Assembly (NCBI RefSeq): GCF_947494015.1
Contig: NZ_CANLTL010000005.1
Coordinates: 220,322-284,321 of the forward strand
Reading direction: 5' to 3'
Length of the DNA stretch: 64,000 nucleotides
Source: an uncultured Cellulomonas sp.
GTDB lineage: Bacteria > Actinomycetota > Actinomycetes > Actinomycetales > Cellulomonadaceae
Made by a program: the position numbers and the translations under genes. A model generated the notes under the pieces. The model did not search any database and was not told the DNA's origin. It worked only from the letters and a program-made list of their open reading frames with translations. The first letter of the stretch is position 1. Each line of letters starts with the position of its first letter. Below are positions 8,561 to 17,529 of the stretch, in pieces.

Positions 8561-8907
8561 ATGGGTGTCGTGACCTTTCTTGAGGACATCGTCTCTGGCG
8601 CAAGCGGTGAGACCGCCAATTCCTCCTTGCTGCGCCAGTTGCGAGTGCTCGCGTCTCGCACCGGTGGAGCGCCGCTCGACCTCTGGGTGAGCGCGGAGTT
8701 CAACGGCTACGGGCCTGACGACGCTGTACCCGCCGATCGAGGTCCTTTCAGGCCGGCTGCCTTCGGCCACTTCGTCGGCTCCTTCGGGGCCCAGCGCCTT
8801 CGACGTTGTGCTCAGAAACCCATCGCCGAGTTCAAGGAGATGGCTAAAAGCACTGCGTCCACTCTGGGATGGCCCGCCGACATGGTGCAGGTCTACAACC
8901 CACCCCA
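8561..8907 (+). pseudogene. 5' fragment of an AbiTii-type abortive infection gene
   Basis: The translation starts MGVVTFLEDIVSGASGETAN and contains LLRQLRVLASRTG, PLDLWVSAEFNGYG and PADRGPF, the order of motifs at the N terminus of AbiTii-domain proteins (phage abortive infection). Similarity ends at about 8905 (AEFKEMAKS, then MVQVYN), and the next codons belong to a different gene family. The remaining C-terminal part of an AbiTii protein is missing. The fragment might still be translated into a hybrid ORF to 9361, but that product would not be functional. Family assignment is from motif memory. Confidence 0.55.
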
Positions 8908-9570
8908 ACGAGCTGGTGATCGGTGTGCTCTTCACCGGCTACTACCCGGTGCTGAGATGGACCGGGTACCTCCTCCTCGGGATGGCGCTGGGTCGGCTCC
9001 CACTTCAGCAGACCCGGACCGGGCTGCGGCTGCTAATCGTCGGCGCGCTGCTCGCCGCCAGTGCCAAGTTACTCTCGGCGCTGCTGCTCGGGCACGCCGG
9101 TGGGGGCAGCGACTGACGGTCCCGCCGTCATCGGTCCACGCCGACCAGGACCTGGCCACGGTCGTGCAGACGGGCATGTACGGCACATCCCCACGACATC
9201 GTGGTGGGTGGCTGGCAGTGTCCGCCCCCCCACTCGGGGACACACCCTGCTCTGCTGGGCACCACGGGACCGCCCTGGCGGTGATCGGTGCCTGCCTTCT
9301 GACCACCAGGGCGCTGTCAGGCCGGTGGACGTGGGCAGTCCTGTCCCCTGGCCGCCGTTGAGCTCGATGAGCTTGACCTGGTACACGCTCCACGTCATCG
9401 CCCTCACCGCCGTCAGTGCCGCGGTCGCCGTTTGGGCCCCGTTACCAGCGGCGCTGTTGACCACGACCGTGGCCCTGGCGCTGCTCGTGGCCACTGCCTG
9501 GCAGCGCAGGGGTCGGCGGGGGCCGTTGGGAGCCGTGGCAACGCGGATCAGAGCTGCCACCCGCCGTCAT
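8908..9570 (+). pseudogene. decayed 3' half of a DUF418/DUF1624-type membrane acyltransferase-like gene
   Basis: Three frames together match the C-terminal half of the intact protein at 57224-58450. Frame one gives FTGYYPVLRWTGYLLLGMAL and LRLLIVGALLAASAK; after a shift comes VPPSSVHADQDLATVVQTGM with TALAVIGACLL; after another shift SLTWYTLHVIALTAV and RRGPLGAVATRIRAA. Corresponding pieces of the intact protein are FLTGYYPVLQWTGYVLVGMA, VPPSSVLAGRELDTVLRTGL, TLTLYTVHVISLAV and HRGPLESIASDM. At least two frameshifts separate the blocks. The N-terminal half is absent, replaced by the AbiTii fragment. Confidence 0.8.
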
Positions 9571-9715
9571 CTGACGACGGCGTCGCGCAGGCCCCAACGC
9601 CCCGACACTCAGCAAGCGCGCACGCACGGAGGCCACGTACCGCGTCTGCGCTACTGACGACGGACGTTCGGGTTCACATGGAAAGCCGCTGCCCGGGCCC
9701 GGCTAGTCTGTCGGC

Positions 9716-9967
9716 GTGGATCTGGACTGGCTGCTGTCCGAGGCGCAGGCGCTGGTGATACCGGTAGGCGTCGCCGTGGTCTTCGCCGCGACGATGCGTG
9801 CGCTGCTCAAGAAGACCCTGGCACGCGTCGAAGCCCAGGCCGCATCCCACGCGCAGACGACGCCGACCGCTGCTGCGGACCAGGCAGCCGAAGAGCCGAC
9901 CGCGAGAAGAGAATCGGCCACCGGATCTGGCGACTCACCTGCGAGTCCAAACCGCCTGACCCCTTAG
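9716..9967 (+). CDS. small membrane protein, unknown
   Basis: An 83-residue ORF with a GTG start. One hydrophobic helix (ALVIPVGVAVVFAATMRALL, about residues 11-30) is followed by a helical, Ala/Thr-rich hydrophilic tail. TAGTCT lies 6 bases before the GTG and there is no ribosome site, the arrangement of a leaderless actinobacterial promoter. No family is recognised. It is flanked by the DUF418 relic and the converging CopD-CtaG gene. Confidence 0.5.
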   Translation: MDLDWLLSEAQALVIPVGVAVVFAATMRALLKKTLARVEAQAASHAQTTPTAAADQAAEEPTARRESATGSGDSPASPNRLTP

Positions 9968-10038
9968 GGGAGCTTGAGGTCAGGCGGCACAGCGCCGGGC
10001 ACGCCACCGCCACGGTCATCGCTGGTGGCGGGCGTGGC

Positions 10039-12213
10039 TCAGGTATGGCTGGGGGGCTTCCCGTGCGGGGGTGTCGACCGCTGGGCCAAATGGGCGAGCA
10101 TCGCGTTGTACTCGTCCATCTCGACGTCGCCGCCGCGGTCGACCTGGCGGTCGCGGCGGCGGGCGGTGCGCTCGTCGTCACGCGCCCAGGACAGGGCGAC
10201 GATGATCGCCAGCGCGATGGTGGGGACCTCCCCGAGCCCCCAAGCGAGGGCGCCGCCGCGCTGCTGGTCGGCCAGCGCCGTGGGCCCCCAGTCGCGGCCG
10301 AGGTTGCCGAACCAGTCGGGCACGAGCAGCACCTCGCCGCCCATCAGGGTGACGCCGAAGAACGCGTGGAACGCCATGGTGCCCAGCAGCAGGAGCAGGC
10401 GCTGGGGGTAGGCGGGCCGGTGCGGGGAGGGGTCAATCCCGACCAGGGCGTTGACGAACAGGTACCCGGCAAGGATGAAGTGGGCGACCATTGCCAGGTG
10501 CCCAGCGTAGGTGCGCAGCGCGAGCTCGAACAGTCCCGTGTAGTAGAAGACCACCATCGACAGCGCGAAGTTCGCCGCCGCGACCAGCGGGTGCCCCAGG
10601 ATCTGGGCGACCCGGCTGTTGACCAGCGTGAGGATCCACTCCCGTGGGCCCCGCGAGTCGTCCCGGCGTCCGGGCAGCGCCCGCAGGGCGAGGGTCACCG
10701 GCGCCGCGAGCACCAGGAAGATTGGGACCACCATCGCCAGGATCATGTGCTGGACCATGTGCACGCTGAACAGCACGTGCCCGTAGGCAGCCAGGCTGCC
10801 CGAGGTCGTCCAGGCCAGCAGGACCATCCCCAACACCCATGACACGGTCCGGGTCACCGGCCAGGCGTCTCCGCGGCGGCGCAGGCGGCGCGCCCAGCGC
10901 AGGTAGACGACGATCCCGGCTGCGCAGCCGGCCGTTAGCAGCAGGTCCCAGCGCCACTCGGTCCACCACGCCGCACCGACCGGAGCTGGGGGCAACGGGT
11001 GACCGGTGACCAGCTCAGCGGGCGTCGGGTCGCTGATCGGCGCGTCGGACACCGGCGGCGGCGTCACCGACAGCGCGACCGCGACGCCGGAGACCGCTCC
11101 CATGAGCGCGAGTTCAACCAGCACCAGTCGCCACAGCAGCCCGGTGGCACGGGGGGCGCGGTGACCGGCGGGCGTTGTCAGGTGCGGGATGACCGATCGG
11201 CGGTGCGCCCAGCCGAGCGCCCCGAGCAGCCCGAGGAGGGCGACCTTGGCCGCCAGCAGCGCGCCGTACCGGGTGAGCAGGCCGTCGGTCCCGCCTAGCC
11301 GCAGCGCCGCGGTCACGGTGCCGGAGACCGCGACGGCGACCAGGCACCAGGCGGCGACGGGAGAGAAGCGCGCCACCGCGGGCCCGACGTCCGCGCCGAG
11401 CCGCCCGTTCAGCGCGGCCAGCGCGGCCAGGCCGCCGATCCACACCGCGGCACCGGCCAGGTGCAACAACGACGCGGCGACGGCGAGCTCGTGGTTGCTC
11501 GCGCCGGCCGTGTGACCGGTCTGCGCCTGGAGCACCAGGGCCGTCGATCCGGTGACGGCAGCCCAGGCTGCGCCCGTCGGCGTCGCGGCCGCCAACGTCA
11601 CCGCGCTGGTCAGCGCGGTGACGACCGTGATCCCCAGCAGGGTGCGGCCCAGGGACACCTGGCCGACGAACAACCCCAGCTCGGCGCCGAACCCGGGCCC
11701 ACCAACGGGCCGGCCAGCGATGCTCGCATAGGTCAGGACGAGCTGGACGACGCTGAGCGCGGTCCACACCGAGGCCGCCGCTCCGGCTAGAGCCAGCGAC
11801 GCGGGGTAGGCGCGGCCGTCCGCCGGTCTGCCTTGGCGAACCGTCCGTGGGCTCCCAGTGTTCGACCGGCGGGGGAGCACCGCTATCGCCAGCATGAGCG
11901 CGCCAACAGTGACCGAGGCGGCCAGCTGAGCCAGGGTCCTGGTGATCGGCAGGCCCCAGCGAACCACCGTCCCCGGGTCCCCCAGGACACTCGGGGCGGC
12001 GGCCCCGGAGATCAGCAGGCCCACCACGACGGCGACCGCGCCGCAGCAGGCAAGAACCACCAGCCGGACGACGTTCCACTGGGCCAACACGTCGTCCAGG
12101 GTAGGCGCCGTGGCCGCGTCACTCCGCGCCGCCCCGTCATCGCACGCTGTGATTCGATGCGCAGCTCCGGACTTGGGATGTCTCCAGCGCGGGGAGTGCG
12201 CTGCTGCGGGCAT
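10039..12213 (-). CDS. CopD-CtaG fusion membrane protein
   Basis: The 724-residue protein has an N-terminal CopD-like half (about residues 50-390: RWGLPITRTLAQLAASVTVG, HTAGASNHELAVAASLLHLA, WIGGLAALAAL) and a C-terminal caa3_CtaG half (about 430-690: WAWTTSGSLAAYGHVLFSVH-like region with HMVQHMILAMVVP, HFILAGYLFVNALVGIDPSP, GTMAFHAFFGVTLMG). The His-rich CtaG helices are candidates for copper binding. Such fusions serve copper supply to heme-copper oxidases or copper tolerance. The chosen ATG at 12213 has GAGGGGGG 8 bases upstream; a longer frame to 12333 has no such site. It is in the same orientation as ctaD upstream, which fits a role in assembling that oxidase. Confidence 0.88.
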   Translation of the reverse strand: MPAAAHSPRWRHPKSGAAHRITACDDGAARSDAATAPTLDDVLAQWNVVRLVVLACCGAVAVVVGLLISGAAAPSVLGDPGTVVRWGLPITRTLAQLAASVTVGALMLAIAVLPRRSNTGSPRTVRQGRPADGRAYPASLALAGAAASVWTALSVVQLVLTYASIAGRPVGGPGFGAELGLFVGQVSLGRTLLGITVVTALTSAVTLAAATPTGAAWAAVTGSTALVLQAQTGHTAGASNHELAVAASLLHLAGAAVWIGGLAALAALNGRLGADVGPAVARFSPVAAWCLVAVAVSGTVTAALRLGGTDGLLTRYGALLAAKVALLGLLGALGWAHRRSVIPHLTTPAGHRAPRATGLLWRLVLVELALMGAVSGVAVALSVTPPPVSDAPISDPTPAELVTGHPLPPAPVGAAWWTEWRWDLLLTAGCAAGIVVYLRWARRLRRRGDAWPVTRTVSWVLGMVLLAWTTSGSLAAYGHVLFSVHMVQHMILAMVVPIFLVLAAPVTLALRALPGRRDDSRGPREWILTLVNSRVAQILGHPLVAAANFALSMVVFYYTGLFELALRTYAGHLAMVAHFILAGYLFVNALVGIDPSPHRPAYPQRLLLLLGTMAFHAFFGVTLMGGEVLLVPDWFGNLGRDWGPTALADQQRGGALAWGLGEVPTIALAIIVALSWARDDERTARRRDRQVDRGGDVEMDEYNAMLAHLAQRSTPPHGKPPSHT

Positions 12214-12636
12214 CTGACGCAGCCCCCTCGCCCACAGTGCCCACGCGAGATTCAGCGGGGGTGCGCAGCACTCCGAGGTGCGGCTCTTGTGCCAGCCGCC
12301 CACTGCCGCACCGCTTCGACGCTCCCCGGGCACTGGCCGGTGACCTGGGGCGACGTGGTGAGCCGTCGCGATGGGCGACGATGGTCGCCCGCGGCGACTG
12401 GTTGGCGGTGCCCCCGGCCGCGATGGCCCGGATCAACGGAAGGTGGAATCTGTGAGCGAGATCCGCGGCGTCAGGACAAGTGACACCGGCCCCCGGGCGA
12501 GCCGGCCATGCACGAGCGCAGCACCGGGGTCCCGATTTGGTGGTCACCGGTCCAGGCGTGGGAGCTGGCGATCTCACTCGAGCCCAGGGCCATCTTCGAG
12601 GACCACCGACGTCGACGTCGCTGTCGAAGTGGCGGC
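12214..12636. other. intergenic, no convincing gene
   Basis: This stretch separates the divergent CopD-CtaG gene and a small membrane protein gene. Short overlapping frames occur on both strands but none has a ribosome site together with a recognisable domain. A frame ending MVARGDWLAVPP then AAMARINGRWNL at 12455 could be a gene tail, without further support. Confidence 0.4.
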
Positions 12637-13011
12637 ATGAGCGCCGTGGCGGTCTCCGAGGCTGTTGTGGCGCCCATGCGCGCCGGCTCTGGAGGTGGGG
12701 TGGGTGACTTGGTTGGCACGTCCCCCGCGTGGTCGGCCGGTGTCAGCATGACGGTCGAGCCGACCCCGATGCCGACACAGGACGGAAGCTTCGAGTCCTG
12801 GGAGGTCTCCCCGGGCTTGGCCGGGTTCATCCCGGTCTTCCTGATCGCTCTGGCCTGCATCGTGCTGTTCCTGTCCCTGACCCGCCAGATGCGCCGTGTG
12901 GCGGTACGCCAAGCGCACCGAGACGCGCTGGACCGTGAGCAAGACACCGACCAGACCGAGACAGCCATCAACCGCCCCGACGTTCAGCCCCGCGGCGTGT
13001 CCGGTGAGTGA
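12637..13011 (+). CDS. small single-pass membrane protein common in actinobacteria
   Basis: The ORF gives 124 residues from ATG 12637. The conserved-looking part is a helix, SPGLAGFIPVFLIALACIVL then FLSLTRQMRRV, followed by a polar, charged tail (RDALDREQDTDQTE). Small actinobacterial proteins with the pattern PG-x-x-GF-x-PVF-x-LAL and a following R-x-x-R-R stretch are familiar to me as uncharacterised membrane proteins. The true start may be the ATG at 12748 (MTVEPTPMPT), which would give 87 residues and a more typical length; the leader before it is not conserved-looking. No role is known. Confidence 0.5.
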   Translation: MSAVAVSEAVVAPMRAGSGGGVGDLVGTSPAWSAGVSMTVEPTPMPTQDGSFESWEVSPGLAGFIPVFLIALACIVLFLSLTRQMRRVAVRQAHRDALDREQDTDQTETAINRPDVQPRGVSGE

Positions 13012-13227
13012 CATCCGACGCACCCCCAGGCCGGTCCGCGGTCCGCGGTGCCTGGACACGCACCCTCGAGGAGCAGCAGCACCTTGCCCCCGATGCGTAC
13101 CGGCATGCACTGCGGCGCTGTCAGGTTTCAGCCCCTGACGGTGGCGCAGGTGTGTGTTCCCGCGACTACCTCACCGGACTCGCGGACCCAGCAACCAGGT
13201 GAGCTGCAACACTCGCCGGGAGGAGAG

Positions 13228-13890
13228 GTGAACCAGGCAGCGGCGTCGGCGTCGGCGGCGCGTTTGCCGCGGTGTTGGCCTCGATCTTTCTCAAGGGCTC
13301 CAGTCCGATGCCGGTCGTGCTGCCCCGTCGATGATCCTGGTCATCGGCGGCACCTTCGGCGCGGCACTCATCGGCGGCACGCCTCAAGGACGCGGCCTTT
13401 CGCGTGCACCGCGTTGCCAGAAACCTGCTCGCCAACCCCCCCCGTAGACCGAGCAGGCCGTCGAGACGATGGTCGGGTCGCCGACCGGGCGCGCCATGAA
13501 GGGCTGCTTGCCCTGGAGGGCGCCGCCAAGGATCTCGAGGACGACTTCCACAAGTCGGGCCTGCGGGGCGCCTTCGACGGCACCGACCCCGATGACCTGC
13601 GCGGGATCCTGGAGGACCGCATCGCCACCAAGCGCAGTGCTGGAGAACCTCGACAACCCCGAGCAGCTCGGCCACATGATCGTCGCGGCGTTCGTCGGGA
13701 CGCTGTGGGGCCCTCTGCTCCCGGCCAACACCACGTACCTGCCGTTCGCCGCGCGTGTCAAGCGGCATCCGAGCTCGGAGTGCGCCCACATAGAACTGGT
13801 ACTCGAGCGGCTGATGTCGAAGGCGGGCGTGGACCCGCGCCTGGTGGGGGAGGGGCTGCGCCGCCTGCTGCCCGCCCAGCCCTTGGAGAG
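13228..13890 (+). pseudogene. motA: decayed motA (flagellar motor stator) gene
   Basis: Pieces of MotA appear in order in three frames: IFLKGSSPMPVVL, then in the next frame ILVIGGTFGAALIGGT and LKDAAFRVHRVARNLLAN, then RARHEGLLALEGAAKDLEDD with LRGAFDGTDPDDLRGILEDR and IATKRSA, and finally VLENLDNPEQLGHMIVAAFV, GTLWGPLLPANTTYLPFAAR and CAHIELVLERL. The segment between IATKRSA and VLENLDN, which in MotA holds the third membrane helix, is deleted. A ribosome site GGAGGAGA with GTG at 13228 marks the original 5' end. There is no motB or other flagellar gene nearby. It lies just downstream of ctaD, tail to tail. Confidence 0.8.
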
Positions 13891-13962
13891 GCAAGGCGGC
13901 GGCATGAGCCGCCCGCTCCACGGGCGGTCCTGCCAGCGACACGGGAATGTCCTGGCCACCGA

Positions 13963-15810
13963 CTACTGGCGGTGCTCGGTGTCGTCGTCCGGGCGCACGC
14001 CGTCGCCGACAACGCCTTGGGCCGCCTGTTCCGGCTCGCCGGTCCCCGTGGCCATCCGCTGCCGCCCCAGCTCGCGCTGACCCTGGTGGTCGGACTCCCA
14101 GTCGAAGAAGCCCCCGTCCGGCGTCGCGAAGTCCATCGCCGCGACCTCAGGGTGGTGCAGGTCGAACGCCGGTCGCTCGGAGCGGATCCGGGGCAGCGAC
14201 GTGAAGTTGTGCCGCGGCGGCGGACAGCTCGTGGCCCACTCCAGGGAGTTGGAGAAGCCCCACGGGTCGTCGACCGTCACCTTGGGCGCCTTGCGCCAGG
14301 TCACGTACACGTTCCACAGGAACGGCAGCGTGGACGCCGCCAGCAGAAAGGACCCGATGGTCGACACCTGGTTCATCCAGGTGAAGCCGTCCTCGGGTGC
14401 GTAGTCGGCGTAGCGGCGGGGCATGCCCACCACGCCGAGCCAGTGCTGGATGAGGAACGTCATGTGGAAGCCGACGAACAGCGTCCAGAAGTGGATCTTG
14501 CCGAGCTTTTCGTCCAGCATCCGTCCGGTGAACTTGGGCCACCAGAAGTAGAAGCCGGCGAACATCGCGAACACGACGGTGCCGAAGACCACGTAGTGGA
14601 AGTGCGCGACGACGAAGTAGGTGTCGGTGACGTGGAAGTCCAGCGGCGGGCTGGACAGGATGATCCCGGTCAGTCCGCCGAACAGGAACGTCACGAGGAA
14701 GCCGATCGACCACAGCATCGGCGTCTCGAACGTGATCTTGCCGCGCCACATCGTGCCGATCCAGTTGAAGAACTTCACCCCGGTCGGCACCGCGATGAGC
14801 ATCGTCATGACCGCGAAGAACGGCAGCAGGACCGCACCGGTCGGGTACATGTGGTGCGCCCACACCGTCACGGACAGCGCCGCGATCGCGATCGTCGCGT
14901 AAACGATGCCCTTGTAGCCGAACAGCGGCTTGCGGCTGAAGACCGGCAGGATCTCCGACACGATGCCGAAGAACGGCAGCGCGATGATGTAGACCTCGGG
15001 GTGCCCGAAGAACCAGAACAGGTGCTGCCACAGGATGGCGCCGCCGTTCTCGGGGTTGAACACCTGGGCGTCGAGGCGTCGGTCCGCACCGAGCGCGAAA
15101 AGCGCGGACGCCAACGGCGGGAACGCCATGATCACCAGGATGCTGGTCACCAGGATGTTCCAGGTGAAGATCGGCATCCGGAACATCGTCATCCCGGGCG
15201 CCCGCATCGTGACGATCGTGCTGATGAAGTTGACCGCCCCGAGGATGGTCCCGAAGCCGGTCAGCGCGAGACCGAACACCCACAGGTCCCCACCGAGCCC
15301 CGGTGTGAAGGTCGTGTCCGACAACGGCGCGTAGGCGAACCACCCGAACGACGCCGCGCCCTGCGGCGTGAAGAACCCGCCGCAGGCGATCAGCCCGCCG
15401 AAGAGGTAGAGCCAGTACGCGAACATGTTGAGTCGCGGGAACGCGACGTCGGGCGCACCGATCTGCAGCGGCATGATGACGTTGGCGAAGCCGGCGAAGA
15501 GCGGGGTCGCGAACAGCAGCAGCATGATCGTGCCGTGCATCGTGAAGAGCTGGTTGTACTGCTCCTTGCTCTGCACGATGTCGATGCCGGGCGTGAACAG
15601 CTCCGCGCGGATCAGCAGCGCCATGAGGCCGGCGATGCAGAAGAACATGAACGACGTGATCAGGTACAGGTACCCGATCGTCTTGTGGTCGGTGGAGGTG
15701 ATCCACTTCACCACCGTGCGGCCCAGCGTCTGTCGCCGCAGGGCCAGGCCCGGGACGTGCGGTTCGACGTGCTGCGCCGAAGGGGCCGAGGGTGCTGTGT
15801 CGGTCGCCAT
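13963..15810 (-). CDS. ctaD: cytochrome c oxidase subunit I
   Basis: The 615-residue protein has the twelve-helix heme-copper oxidase core (about residues 30-530). All metal ligands are visible: [10 protein letters not shown] (low-spin heme His), [13 protein letters not shown] (CuB His cross-linked to Tyr), WAHHMYPTG (CuB His pair) and [11 protein letters not shown] (heme a3 and heme a His). The K-channel Lys region ([16 protein letters not shown]) is present. Subunit I reduces O2 to water and pumps protons. The start at 15810 has AAAGGA upstream. Subunits II and III and the bc1 genes are not adjacent, so this is a solitary ctaD in an accessory region. A C-terminal extension rich in charged residues follows the last helix. 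An accidental 989-codon frame lies on the opposite strand. Confidence 0.93.
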   Translation of the reverse strand: MATDTAPSAPSAQHVEPHVPGLALRRQTLGRTVVKWITSTDHKTIGYLYLITSFMFFCIAGLMALLIRAELFTPGIDIVQSKEQYNQLFTMHGTIMLLLFATPLFAGFANVIMPLQIGAPDVAFPRLNMFAYWLYLFGGLIACGGFFTPQGAASFGWFAYAPLSDTTFTPGLGGDLWVFGLALTGFGTILGAVNFISTIVTMRAPGMTMFRMPIFTWNILVTSILVIMAFPPLASALFALGADRRLDAQVFNPENGGAILWQHLFWFFGHPEVYIIALPFFGIVSEILPVFSRKPLFGYKGIVYATIAIAALSVTVWAHHMYPTGAVLLPFFAVMTMLIAVPTGVKFFNWIGTMWRGKITFETPMLWSIGFLVTFLFGGLTGIILSSPPLDFHVTDTYFVVAHFHYVVFGTVVFAMFAGFYFWWPKFTGRMLDEKLGKIHFWTLFVGFHMTFLIQHWLGVVGMPRRYADYAPEDGFTWMNQVSTIGSFLLAASTLPFLWNVYVTWRKAPKVTVDDPWGFSNSLEWATSCPPPRHNFTSLPRIRSERPAFDLHHPEVAAMDFATPDGGFFDWESDHQGQRELGRQRMATGTGEPEQAAQGVVGDGVRPDDDTEHRQ

Positions 15811-16158
15811 GTCAGTTCCGGTTCCTTTGCATCGCCAGCGGCGCGGCTCAGTCTGGGTGTAGGGGTCAGGCCATTGCCGGAGCACCTGGCCCGCCCCTTC
15901 TGGGCGCGTGGACCGCTTCTTCAGTTTGCAGCTGAAGCTTCAGTAAGCGGGCGGCCCGGACGCGCCGGTTACGCTCGCTCGTGTGGTGAGGCTAACGCCC
16001 GGCGGCAACGCATGTAGCGCGGGGCAGGCATCGGCGTGGTGGCTCGGTGGAGCTATGCCTCCTGTCATGCTGGTGCCAGGCACATCGGCCCACAGCTACG
16101 GCTGCACGCCGCTGATGGTGTGTGTGGCCATCCCAGCAACGACTGACAAGGAACTGCC

Positions 16159-17148
16159 ATGTCTCACCAGAGCCCCGACCCGACCCCGGACGCCGGCGAC
16201 CCCACCACGTCCACCGATGGCACCCGCGCCGAGACGACCGGCCTGGCGTCGCCGACCGCAGGCGCCTCCACAGCCGCTGCACCACGCGACCTTGACGCGA
16301 CGGACAACGCGCGGCCCTCCCTGGTCGCGCGCGCCGGGGCCGAGGCCCTGGGAACCTTCATCCTGGTACTGGTGGGCGTCGGCCTGTCGCTGTACGCCCA
16401 GCTGGCCGGTCCCACGGCCACCGTGAGCGTCGCGCTCGGGTTCGCGTTCGCCGTGACCGCCGGCGCGGTCGCGTTGGGGCACGTCTCCGGCGGCCACTTC
16501 AACCCCGCGATCACCCTCGGGGCGGTGGTTGCAGGCCGTGCTCCTGCGCGTGATCTGCTGCCGTACTGGCTCGCCCAGCTCGTCGGGGCAGCCCTGGCCG
16601 CCGCGGCCCTGTTCGTCACCATCCCCACCCAGCTGGCCGGCCTGCTGGGCCTGGAAGGTCGCCGGGCGATGTTCGCGACCGCCGCCAACGGGTACGGCGA
16701 CCACTCGCCGCTCAACCGGCTGTCCCAGGGCCAGGTGACCTTCGACCTGCTGCCGGCGCTGGTCCTGGAGCTCGTGGCCACCGCGGTGCTGGTCGGCGTT
16801 GTCCTGGGCGCGAGCAGCCGACACGTGTCGCGCGCGGTGGCGCCGGTCGCGATGGGTCTGGCGTACGGGGCGCTGGTGCTGCTGGTCGTGCCGGTCACGA
16901 ACGCGGGCCTGAACCCCGCTCGCTCCACAGCCGCCGCGCTGTTCTCCGACGGCGGCGTTGTCGGACAGCTGTGGGTGTTCTGGGCCGCGCCGCTGGTCGG
17001 AGCCGCGATCGCTGGGCTCGCCCACCGCGCGTTCACGTCCAGCACCGCACCCCGCAACGTCGTGGAGGACGACGACCCGCTCGCCGACGAGGAGTCGCAC
17101 CCCGACGACGAGGCAGACCCGGTCGCGATCAGCGCCCGGACGACCTAA
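16159..17148 (+). CDS. aqpZ: aquaporin (MIP family)
   Basis: The 329-residue protein has a polar, Thr/Ala-rich N-terminal extension (about 1-55), six membrane helices and both NPA boxes: GGHFNPAITLG (about residue 116) and NAGLNPARSTAAALFS (about 254). The second box carries the Arg of the selectivity filter. An acidic tail (EDDDPLADEESHPDDEAD) closes the protein. It most resembles AqpZ-type water channels, but glycerol or metalloid permeation (arsenite, for example) cannot be excluded. ATG is preceded by AAGGAA at good spacing. Both N- and C-terminal extensions are longer than in AqpZ of E. coli (about 231 residues). Confidence 0.9.
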   Translation: MSHQSPDPTPDAGDPTTSTDGTRAETTGLASPTAGASTAAAPRDLDATDNARPSLVARAGAEALGTFILVLVGVGLSLYAQLAGPTATVSVALGFAFAVTAGAVALGHVSGGHFNPAITLGAVVAGRAPARDLLPYWLAQLVGAALAAAALFVTIPTQLAGLLGLEGRRAMFATAANGYGDHSPLNRLSQGQVTFDLLPALVLELVATAVLVGVVLGASSRHVSRAVAPVAMGLAYGALVLLVVPVTNAGLNPARSTAAALFSDGGVVGQLWVFWAAPLVGAAIAGLAHRAFTSSTAPRNVVEDDDPLADEESHPDDEADPVAISARTT

Positions 17149-17160
17149 CACGGTCTCCAC

Positions 17161-17385
17161 CGTCGTGTCAGCGCTGTGATCGCCCCGGACGGGTCGGTCC
17201 TGCAGCGAACGCGTTGTTCACCGCAGACCAGCTGATTGGGAGGTCCCCTGCGCACACCTCGCTGACGCTCAGCGACCGGGATCGGCCAGCGGCTCGCCGT
17301 GACCTTCGACTGGCTCGCTGGTCTCCTTGTTGCCGGAGCGCTAGCGACGACCGCCCGATCCCACCGCGCTTCGAGGTCCGCCCAT
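17161..17385 (+). pseudogene. 3' relic of an lnt gene
   Basis: The DNA aligns by eye with bases 5275-5500 at the 3' end of lnt copy 1: TGTCAGCGCTGTGATCGCCC, TTCACCGCAGACCAGCTG, CTCAGCGACC, GGCTGGTCTCCT-like and GACGACC-CGATC blocks occur in the same order with substitutions and several indels. No continuous frame remains. The relic begins immediately after the aquaporin stop codon. It is closer to copy 1 than to copy 2, so it probably descends from a duplication of the copC-copD-lnt end. The rest of the gap to 17529 holds no gene that I can support. Confidence 0.75.
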
Positions 17386-17529
17386 CACGGCGGACGAACA
17401 GGTGAAGTTCGGCCAAGCAGCGGGCGAGGCGAGGCCGACTTGAGGCAACCGTAGAGGCGTGCCAGCGCGCGTCGGCGATCGCGAGTGCACGGAACCGGGG
17501 CCTACCCAACGGCCGGGACACGGAGTGGC

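Noticed and set aside
15918..15945. CTGAAGCTTCAG and nearby CTTCAG words upstream of ctaD as a further site of the copper regulon
   Set aside because: The words form an inverted repeat and do not show the direct repeat with 11-base period that defines the three accepted sites.
13048..16017. A 989-codon open frame on the plus strand
   Set aside because: It is antisense to ctaD, whose protein has all oxidase motifs; the plus-strand product is a low-complexity Arg/Asp/Glu/His-rich shadow caused by GC-biased third positions.
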